A stretch of DNA of 6,030 bases from CAYYWV01 sp964531525 (GTDB taxonomy: Bacteria; Pseudomonadota; Alphaproteobacteria; JAAXGF01), in assembly GCA_964531525.1 (NCBI GenBank), contig CAZHDF010000197.1, positions 1 through 6,030 on the forward strand. The letters run 5' to 3'. The notes beneath the pieces were generated by a model. The model did no database searches, was not told the origin of the DNA, and saw only the letters and a list, made by a program, of their open reading frames with translations. Positions 1 through 5,055 of the stretch are shown one piece after another. The position numbers were made by a program, and so were the translations under genes. The first letter of the stretch is position 1. Every line of letters begins with the position of its first letter.

Positions 1-359
1 GACATCTCGACCGCCATCTCGAAGTTCATGACGTCGCCTTCGTAGTTCTTGACGACGAACAGGACCCCGCCCCCGGTATCGACGGCCTCGACGGCGGCCA
101 ACATTTGGTCGGGCGTCGGCGAGGTGAAGACCTCGCCGGGACAAGCCGCGTCGAGCATGCCGTGGCCGACGAACCCGGCGTGTAGCGGTTCGTGTCCGCT
201 GCCACCGCCCGAGACCAGGGCGACCTTGCCCGGCTTCGGCGCGACGCGGCGCACGAAGCGCGGCGAGGGGTTGATCGCGACGATATCGCCATGCGCCGCC
301 CCGAAGCCCGCGAGGCTTTCGTCGAGCAGCGTCTCCGGCGCGTTGATCAGCTTTTTCAT
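1..359 (-). CDS. dhaK: DhaK, dihydroxyacetone-binding subunit of PEP-dependent DHA kinase (N-terminal part, cut by window edge)
   Basis: DhaK binds dihydroxyacetone covalently as a hemiaminal on a histidine and positions it for phosphorylation by DhaL-bound ATP in the cytoplasm. The 119 visible codons begin MKKLINAPETLLDESLAGF and run open to the left edge. They contain the DhaK hallmark GGGSGHEPLHAGFVG (residues 51-65), followed by CPGEVFTSPTPDQM and VVKNYEGDVMNFE. His56 and Asp109 fall at the same numbers as the E. coli active-site residues. The substrate-binding histidine (about residue 218 in the family) lies outside the window. The ATG at 357-359 is preceded by a strong ribosome site six bases upstream. 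This is the last gene seen in the operon, separated from the relay genes by 153 bp with a large hairpin. A non-catalytic DhaK paralogue such as DhaS is unlikely given the intact His56 and Asp109. Confidence 0.96.
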   Translation of the reverse strand, partial: MKKLINAPETLLDESLAGFGAAHGDIVAINPSPRFVRRVAPKPGKVALVSGGGSGHEPLHAGFVGHGMLDAACPGEVFTSPTPDQMLAAVEAVDTGGGVLFVVKNYEGDVMNFEMAVEM

Positions 360-365
360 TCTCGG

Positions 366-373
366 CCTCCCTC
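366..373 (-). promoter_or_regulatory. Ribosome binding site of dhaK
   Basis: The minus strand reads GAGGGAGG here, six bases before the dhaK ATG. It is a strong Shine-Dalgarno match and fixes the start at 359. It also shows that dhaK loads its own ribosomes rather than relying on coupling to the upstream gene, unlike most overlapping genes in this operon. Confidence 0.8.
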
Positions 374-405
374 AAGGCGGCTGGGTGTTAGAGTATGATC
401 CGTCC

Positions 406-492
406 AATCGGCACCGGCCCACTCCCCCGCCCGGCCACCCACGGAATCGTAGGATAGGGGTGGCCGGGCGGGGGAGTGGGCCGATGCCGATT
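406..492 (-). repeat. 35-bp near-perfect inverted repeat (large GC-rich hairpin) between the HTH-like gene and dhaK
   Basis: The arms 406-440 and 458-492 are reverse complements at 34 of 35 positions, with a 17-base loop (441-457). The only mismatch, 414 against 484, becomes a G-U pair in the minus-strand transcript, so the operon RNA can pair along the whole stem. The structure starts 20 bases after the stop codon of the upstream gene and ends about 47 bases before the dhaK start. No T-run follows it on either strand, so it is not a classical rho-independent terminator. It could slow or partly stop transcription before dhaK, protect the 3' end of the upstream message, be an RNase processing site, or be a dispersed palindromic repeat. 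The structure is certain; its role is not. Confidence 0.93.
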
Positions 493-512
493 CATTTCAA
501 GTGAATCATGCG

Positions 513-947
513 TCAGTCCTGGTCCGGATCGTCCATCAAAATCTCGCTCACCCGCTGCGCGATATCGCGGATCAGGGTTTCGAGTTGGCGGTTCTTGCGC
601 GCATCCCCCAGATCGGGGAGCGTGAGCGTCATGGTTCGCTCGCCTCGAGTCTCGCCGTAAAGCGAGAACCGGCGCGGATGCGCCCGCGCGTAGGCGGCCA
701 GGAAATCGCGCTTGTCGGCGGACGAGAAATGGCAGATCGCGAAGATCCGGTCGAGGTGATGTACCGGGATCGGCACCGGATAGGCCGGGTTCGAGATCTG
801 GGAAATGAAGCTGCGGTTCTTGCCGATGGCGCGGGCGAGCTTCTGGCGCATGCCCGAGGGGCGATTGTCGAGAACCCGTTTGAGCACGCCCTTGTACTCG
901 GCGACCATCGGGTCGAAGCGCTGCCTTTGGCGTTGCGGTTCAGCCAT
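513..947 (-). CDS. Uncharacterised 144-residue protein with a possible helix-turn-helix, in the PTS-Dha operon
   Basis: I do not recognise a named family. The protein is rich in charged residues and has no signal peptide or membrane segment. Residues 33-56 (MRQKLARAIGKNRSFISQIS and onward) look like an XRE-type helix-turn-helix: a LARAIG first helix, a turn, then a recognition-like SFISQIS helix. A conserved-looking NPAYPVPIP loop follows, then a helical stretch with HLDRIFAICHF and RDFLAAYARAHPRR (64-93). A probable amphipathic helix at 115-137 ends in an acidic tail. The chosen ATG at 947 has GGAGAGG seven to eight bases upstream and overlaps the ptsI stop by 8 bases, which suggests translational coupling. 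The frame is open further upstream, but that part is the shadow of ptsI. It could be a regulator of this operon that senses the phosphorelay, or an accessory protein; the DNA-binding role is inference. Confidence 0.85.
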   Translation of the reverse strand: MAEPQRQRQRFDPMVAEYKGVLKRVLDNRPSGMRQKLARAIGKNRSFISQISNPAYPVPIPVHHLDRIFAICHFSSADKRDFLAAYARAHPRRFSLYGETRGERTMTLTLPDLGDARKNRQLETLIRDIAQRVSEILMDDPDQD

Positions 948-2589
948 GGTCCCTCTCCCCGTCCAGCCGGGTCGCGGCGATCGTCGCCTTGATCCGCCCG
1001 ATCGCCGCCGGCGCGACCGAGAACGCGCGCAGCCCGCAACCCAGCAGCAGACCGAGCGCGTCCGCGTCGCCCGCCATGTCGCCGCATAGGCTGACGGACC
1101 GCCCGGTCGCGCGGCCATGGGCGACGGTCCGGGCGATCAGCTCGAGCACCGCCGGATCGCCGCCGTCGAACATGTCGCGCAACGCCGCGTTGTCGCGGCT
1201 GCAGGCGAGAACGTATTGGATCAGATCGTTGCTGCCGATCGAATAGAAATCGGCGTCGAAGTCGGCGATCCGAATCGCGGCCGCGGGCACCTCGACCATC
1301 ATGCCGATGGCGGGGCGCGCGGCATCGACGCCGTCCGCCGCGAGCCGGGCGATCACGTCCTCGAAGAACGTCCGCGCGGTCGCGAACTCGGCGGGCGTCG
1401 TCACCATCGGGAACATGACGCCGAGCGGTCCGCGCGCGACCGCCGCGGCGCGGGCCAGCGCGCGAAGCTGAACCTCGAACACCGCGCGGCGGCGCAGCGA
1501 CAGGCGAAGGCCGCGCACGCCCAGGAAGGGGTTGATCTCGTCCTCGGGCGTCAGGCCGGGGACCGGCTTGTCGCCGCCCGCATCGAGGGTGCGGATCGTG
1601 ACCGGCCGCCCCGCCGCCCAATCGAGAAATCGGACATAGGCGGCGTATTGAACCTCCTCGCTCGGCAGGGCGCGCTCGCCCGAGAACAGGAACTCGGTGC
1701 GCAGCAGCCCGATCCCGTCGCAAACCGCGGGATCGAGCGTATCGAGCTGGCTTAGCTCCTCGAGGTTCGCCAGAACCGTCAGGACGACGCCGTCGGCGGT
1801 AACCGCCGGGCGCGCGAGATGGGCGTCTTCCCGTTGCCGGCGGGCCTCGGCCTCGGCGAGCCGCGCCGCCGCCGCGCGCAGGCGCGCGTTCGTGGGCGCG
1901 GGCTCCAGCCGTCCCGCCTCGGCGTCGAGGATCGCGGTGTCGCCCGGCTTCAGGGCCAGGGAGAGCGGACCGATCCCGGTCAGCATGGGAACGCCGCGCG
2001 CCCGCGCCAACATCGCGACATGGCTGGTCGGGCTGCCCCGCGACAGGGCGAGGCCGCCGCCGACGGTCCAGTCGAGATCGAGGAAGCGACTCGGCGTCAG
2101 ATCGTCGGCGACGATGATAGCGCCGGCGGGGCAGGGAGAAACCGCCGCCGGGCCGGACCCGAAGAGGTGGTCCAGAACACGGTCGCGCAGGTCCGCGAGA
2201 TCGGTGGCGCGGGCGCGGAAATACTCGTCGTCCGCGGTCTCGTAGTCGCGGATCTGGGCGTCGAGGGCGGCGCGCCAGGCGCGCTCGGCCGAGGCACCCC
2301 CGGCGATCGCCTCGAAGGCGCCCTCGGTCAGGCCGTCGTCCTCGAGGAGCGCGAGCTGGACTTCGAGGATCGCCGCCGCCTCGTCGTCCGACTGGGCGTC
2401 GATCAAGCCGTTCAGATCATCGGCGGCGCGCGCCATGGCGTCGCGCAGCGCGGCGGCCTCTTGCGCCGCGTCGCCTTGCGTTCGACGCCGCTCGCGGGCC
2501 GTGGCCAGGACATGGACCGGCCCCACGGCCAGGCCGCGCGAGGCGATCTGGCCGGCGAGCGGAGTCCGGGGTCTATCTGCTTCGGTCAT
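940..2589 (-). CDS. ptsI: PTS enzyme I (phosphoenolpyruvate-protein phosphotransferase), dedicated to the Dha relay
   Basis: Enzyme I autophosphorylates from PEP and passes the phosphate to HPr. At 549 residues it is full length for the family. The N-terminal part holds the HPr-binding helical region and the phosphohistidine domain; the active His190 lies in GSPTSHVAMLAR (185-196). The C-terminal PEP-binding barrel shows GIGLLRTEFLF (Arg297), TIRTLDAGGDK (Arg333), GMMVEVPAAA (Glu433), SIGSNDLIQY (Asn454, Asp455) and the acid/base Cys502 in LCGDMAGD. All catalytic residues expected from E. coli EI are therefore present. Two small departures are GSPTSH where GGRTSH is usual and CGD where CGE is usual. 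There is no GAF domain, so it is not EI-Ntr. The ATG at 2589 lies 17 bases inside the HPr gene and has only a weak ribosome site, suggesting coupling. The stop overlaps the next gene by 8 bases. Confidence 0.96.
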   Translation of the reverse strand: MTEADRPRTPLAGQIASRGLAVGPVHVLATARERRRTQGDAAQEAAALRDAMARAADDLNGLIDAQSDDEAAAILEVQLALLEDDGLTEGAFEAIAGGASAERAWRAALDAQIRDYETADDEYFRARATDLADLRDRVLDHLFGSGPAAVSPCPAGAIIVADDLTPSRFLDLDWTVGGGLALSRGSPTSHVAMLARARGVPMLTGIGPLSLALKPGDTAILDAEAGRLEPAPTNARLRAAAARLAEAEARRQREDAHLARPAVTADGVVLTVLANLEELSQLDTLDPAVCDGIGLLRTEFLFSGERALPSEEVQYAAYVRFLDWAAGRPVTIRTLDAGGDKPVPGLTPEDEINPFLGVRGLRLSLRRRAVFEVQLRALARAAAVARGPLGVMFPMVTTPAEFATARTFFEDVIARLAADGVDAARPAIGMMVEVPAAAIRIADFDADFYSIGSNDLIQYVLACSRDNAALRDMFDGGDPAVLELIARTVAHGRATGRSVSLCGDMAGDADALGLLLGCGLRAFSVAPAAIGRIKATIAATRLDGERDHG

Positions 2590-2866
2590 CCCGAAAATCG
2601 TTCTTCACCAATGCGACCAGGGCCGAGACCGCCTCTTCCGCGTCACTGCCCTCGGCCCGAAAATGCAGGGTCGTGTCGCGCGGCGCCTTGGTCGCCATGA
2701 CCTTGACGATGCTCTTGGCGTCGATCCAGGGACCGTCCTCCGACAGGGCGAGATCGACCGCCGCGTCGAACGACTTCGCGAGCCGCGTCAGCTTTACCGA
2801 TGGCCGCGCGTGCAGTCCGATGTCGTGGGTCATCAGAACCGCCGCCGACGCTTTCCGGGCCGCCAT
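2573..2866 (-). CDS. ptsH: HPr-like phosphocarrier protein
   Basis: HPr carries phosphate from enzyme I to the EIIA protein DhaM. With the ATG at 2866 it has 97 residues. The active site is GLHARPSVKL, with His19 and Arg21 matching family His15 and Arg17. DAKSIVKVM (49-57) is the regulatory-serine region, with Ser52 at the place of Ser46, so control by HPr kinase is possible. Two extra residues appear to sit between the two sites compared with E. coli HPr. The start is uncertain. ATG 2914 (113 residues) has a modest AGGG ribosome site, and GTG 2878 is also possible. Codons between 2914 and about 2887 have many A/T third positions, unlike the rest of the operon, and the family length favours the shorter form. 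The 3' end overlaps ptsI by 17 bases. Confidence 0.9.
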   Translation of the reverse strand: MAARKASAAVLMTHDIGLHARPSVKLTRLAKSFDAAVDLALSEDGPWIDAKSIVKVMATKAPRDTTLHFRAEGSDAEEAVSALVALVKNDFRDDRSR

Positions 2867-2987
2867 GGACGCGGTCACGACGCGCGTTTCCGGAAATTCA
2901 CGTCGCGACCCCATTCACGCCCTGCCTTGCGCGTCGCTTCCTGTCTCGCATCACGTCTCCCGGTGCGTGGTTGCGGAAAAATCGCCG
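2867..2987 (-). other. Gap between dhaM and the HPr gene, with a weak terminator-like stem
   Basis: This is the only real gap between genes within the relay block. At its upstream edge a 5-bp stem (2983-2987 with 2994-2998, loop TCATGC on the plus strand) overlaps the dhaM stop and is followed on the minus strand by ATTTTT (2977-2982). This resembles a weak intrinsic terminator or attenuator. A 38-codon frame (2875-2991) begins at an ATGA overlap with the dhaM stop, but it uses AGA and other A/T-ending codons, so I do not call it a gene. Third-position base content drops here, which fits non-coding DNA, although the 5' part of the HPr gene may extend to 2914. Confidence 0.4.
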
Positions 2988-3380
2988 TCATGCCGGCGCC
3001 AACTCCTCGGCGGTCGCCCGAACCTGTTCGAGATCCGCGCCGCCCGCCGATTCGGTCGCCGCCATGATCGCGCCCTCGACCACCGGCGCATTGCAGACCA
3101 CGGCCTTGTCGCGGCGGTCCTCGGGCAGCATCTCGATCGCCATCTCGCTGTTGGTCTCGGCGCCGCCGAGATCGACCAGAACGGCGACCCCCTTGGGCGA
3201 CCAGGCCTTCTCGATGGCCGCGAGAATGCGCCCGACGTCCGAGCCGAGCCCGCCATCGGCGTCGCCGCCGCAATGGGCGAGCGGCACGTCCTCGCCGACC
3301 ATCTGGCGCACCATGTCCGCCGCGCCGCGCGCGACGTCGGCGGAATGGGAGACGATCACGATTCCGACGTTGCGGCTCAT
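2988..3380 (-). CDS. dhaM: DhaM, EIIA(man)-type phosphocarrier subunit of DHA kinase
   Basis: DhaM takes phosphate from HPr and uses it to rephosphorylate ADP that stays bound to DhaL. The 130-residue protein is a single PTS EIIA domain of the mannose/DhaM class. It begins MSRNVGIVIVSHSADVARG, with the phosphorylated residue His12. GGDADGGLGSD (38-48), VAVLVDLGGAETNSEMA (65-81) and NAPVVEGAIMAA (97-108) are typical DhaM segments. Unlike E. coli DhaM it carries no fused HPr or enzyme I domain; those are the next two genes. The ATG at 3380 overlaps the dhaL stop as ATGA, and GGAGGGG lies at 3385-3391, so start and coupling are clear. The mannose EIIA alternative is unlikely because there is no EIIB/C/D and DhaL is adjacent. 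Confidence 0.95.
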   Translation of the reverse strand: MSRNVGIVIVSHSADVARGAADMVRQMVGEDVPLAHCGGDADGGLGSDVGRILAAIEKAWSPKGVAVLVDLGGAETNSEMAIEMLPEDRRDKAVVCNAPVVEGAIMAATESAGGADLEQVRATAEELAPA

Positions 3381-3988
3381 GACGCCCCTCCGAGCGCGTC
3401 GCAGATCGCGCCGATCATCAGGCTGCTCGACCGCGCGCCGGGGTCGACATGGCCGATGCTGCGCTCGCCCAGAAACGAGGCCCGGCCGCGCTCGGCCTTC
3501 ATGTCGCGGGTCGCGGCGCAGGCCACGGCGGCGGTCTCGCGAAGCCGGGCGGCGTCGCCGGTCTCGCGCAGGGTCTCCAGCACCGGGATCAGCACATCGA
3601 GCATGGTCTTCTGGCCGCGATCCGACTTACCGCGCGCCTTCACCGCATCCACCCCGGCGGCGAAGCTCGCCGCGAGCGCGGCGCGATCCATGCCGCCGTC
3701 GCCCCAGGCCTTGCCCATGCCCAGCAGCAAGCTGCCGTAGAGCGGCCCCGACGCGCCGCCGATCTTCATCACCAACGCCATGCCGATCGCCTTGAGCGCG
3801 TCGGGCATCGGCTTGGCGGCGATCAGGTCGATCTCGGCGAGGACGGCCTCGGCGCCGCGTTTCATGTTGATGCCGTGGTCGCCGTCGCCGATCGCCCGGT
3901 CGAGATCGGTGAGCTCGTCGGCATGGGCGATGACCGCCTCGGCGGCGGCGCGGACCAAGGGCTTCAGGCTTCGAGGGGTGTCGACCAT
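3377..3988 (-). CDS. dhaL: DhaL, ADP/ATP-binding phosphotransfer subunit of DHA kinase
   Basis: DhaL holds a nucleotide as a tightly bound cofactor. DhaM phosphorylates the ADP, and the resulting ATP phosphorylates DHA on DhaK. The 203 residues match the usual DhaL length of about 210. The metal-binding motif is LDRAIGDGDHGINM, with Asp30, Asp35 and Asp37 at the family positions and His38. KIGGASGPLYGSLL (75-88), GQKTMLDVLIP (125-135) and GRASFLGERSIGHVDPGARSS (168-188) complete the nucleotide-binding site. The ATG at 3988 follows GGAGGGA (3993-3999). The gene begins 25 bases inside the upstream ATPase gene and ends in a 4-base overlap with dhaM. This ties the kinase translationally to the transporter genes. 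Confidence 0.97.
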   Translation of the reverse strand: MVDTPRSLKPLVRAAAEAVIAHADELTDLDRAIGDGDHGINMKRGAEAVLAEIDLIAAKPMPDALKAIGMALVMKIGGASGPLYGSLLLGMGKAWGDGGMDRAALAASFAAGVDAVKARGKSDRGQKTMLDVLIPVLETLRETGDAARLRETAAVACAATRDMKAERGRASFLGERSIGHVDPGARSSSLMIGAICDALGGAS

Positions 3989-5055
3989 TCGGTCCCTCCG
4001 TTGGGGGTGTCGCCGGCGCGGTGGCGGCCGTCGTCGATGCGGTCGCCGTCGGCGTCGAAGAACAGCGGCGCGAGGAACTCGACCGCGACCGCGTCGCCCG
4101 GCTCAAGCGCGCTGTCGGAAGCGACCAGCGTGACCAGCCGATGCTCGCCGATCGTCAGATGCAGATGGCTCTGATCGCCGAGATGCTCGATCCGCGTCAC
4201 CCGCGCCACCGCCCCTACTCCCGTCCCCGCCTCCTGGGCGCCGGTGATGCGCAGATGCTCGGTGCGAGCGCCGACGATCGCGGTCGCGGGCGGCGCGTCC
4301 GCGAGCGCGATCGCGTCGACCGGCAGCAGGTTGATCCGCGGCACGCCGAGACGGCTGGCGACGTAGATGCTGTTGGGCTGCTCGTAGACCTCGCGGGGCG
4401 GGCCGATCTGAACCAGGCGGCCCTCGCGCAGGATGCCGATTCGGTCGGCCATGGTCATCGCCTCGATCTGATCGTGGGTGACATAGAGGAGCGTGGCGCC
4501 GAGCTCGGCGTGAATCCGCTTGAGCTCCAACCGAAGCTGCGCGCGCAGCTTGGCATCGAGCGAGGAGAGCGGCTCGTCCATCAGATAGATCGCCGGCTCG
4601 CGGACGAGCGCGCGGCCGATCGCGACCCGCTGCATCTCGCCCCCCGAAAGCTCGGTCGCGCGATTGCCGAGCTTGTCCTCGATGCGCAGCAGGCGAGCGA
4701 TCTCGCCGACCCGGACGCTAACCCGGTCCTCGGGCAGGCGGTGGATCGGCGAACGCAAGGGAAAGGCCAGGTTGTCGTAGACCGACAGATGGGGATAGAG
4801 CGAATACTGTTGAAAGACGAAGGCCACGTCGCGATTGGACGGCGAGACGCGGGTCACGTCGCGGCCACCGACCCGGATGATGCCCTCGTCGGCGTATTCG
4901 AGCCCGGCGACCAGGCGAAGGGTCGTCGTCTTGCCCGCGCCCGTCGGCCCGAGAAGCACGACGAACTCGCCGTCGCGCACCGTGAGCGAGAGCCCGTCGA
5001 CGGCGGTCGTCGCGCCGAAGCGCTTGGTCACGGCCTCGAGGCGGACTTCAGCCAT
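3964..5055 (-). CDS. ABC importer ATPase 2 (MalK/UgpC class)
   Basis: This is the second ATP-hydrolysing subunit of a carbohydrate/polyol-type ABC importer, at the cytoplasmic face of the membrane. In the 363-residue form, Walker A is GPTGAGKTT (36-44), the Q-loop is FVFQQYSLYPHL (79-90), the signature is LSGGEMQ (136-142), Walker B is YLMDEPLSSLD (157-167) and the H-loop is YVTHDQ with His194. All are intact. The C-terminal region has the OB/TOBE fold of the MalK class, with GARTEHLRI in place of the usual GIRPEHL, then a short extra tail. The ATG at 5055 is chosen over 5076 because GGAGGAGG lies six bases before it and it starts with the typical MAEVRLEAVTKRFG. It overlaps the upstream ATPase by 8 bases and dhaL by 25. 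Substrate is not readable from the ATPase; DHA, glycerol or a related polyol is inferred from context. Confidence 0.94.
   Translation of the reverse strand: MAEVRLEAVTKRFGATTAVDGLSLTVRDGEFVVLLGPTGAGKTTTLRLVAGLEYADEGIIRVGGRDVTRVSPSNRDVAFVFQQYSLYPHLSVYDNLAFPLRSPIHRLPEDRVSVRVGEIARLLRIEDKLGNRATELSGGEMQRVAIGRALVREPAIYLMDEPLSSLDAKLRAQLRLELKRIHAELGATLLYVTHDQIEAMTMADRIGILREGRLVQIGPPREVYEQPNSIYVASRLGVPRINLLPVDAIALADAPPATAIVGARTEHLRITGAQEAGTGVGAVARVTRIEHLGDQSHLHLTIGEHRLVTLVASDSALEPGDAVAVEFLAPLFFDADGDRIDDGRHRAGDTPNGGTEWSTPLEA

Noticed and set aside
374..405. Possible sigma70 -10 box (CATACT on the minus strand) for a separate dhaK promoter
   Set aside because: No acceptable -35 element is found at a proper distance; the position that would hold it lies in the hairpin arm.
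406..492. Large hairpin as a classical rho-independent terminator
   Set aside because: No T-run follows the stem on either strand and the 35-bp stem is far longer than usual, so it is listed as an inverted repeat of unknown role.
948..1118. 57-codon upstream extension of the HTH-like gene
   Set aside because: The extra part is arginine/serine-rich and lies wholly inside ptsI in another frame; a good ribosome site precedes the ATG at 947.
2875..2991. 38-codon frame starting at an ATGA overlap with the dhaM stop
   Set aside because: The position is attractive, but codons such as AGA and frequent A/T third positions are unlike every real gene here, and no ribosome site or motif supports it.
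1819..3740. Long plus-strand open frames (293 codons at 1819-2700, 355 codons at 2673-3740)
   Set aside because: They cross boundaries of real minus-strand genes and lack domain motifs, so they are G/C-bias artefacts.
3964..4070. DADGDRIDD in ATPase 2 as a possible calcium-binding loop
   Set aside because: MalK/UgpC-class ATPases commonly end in an FDxxxGxRI-like segment; the match is this normal C-terminal strand, not an EF-hand.
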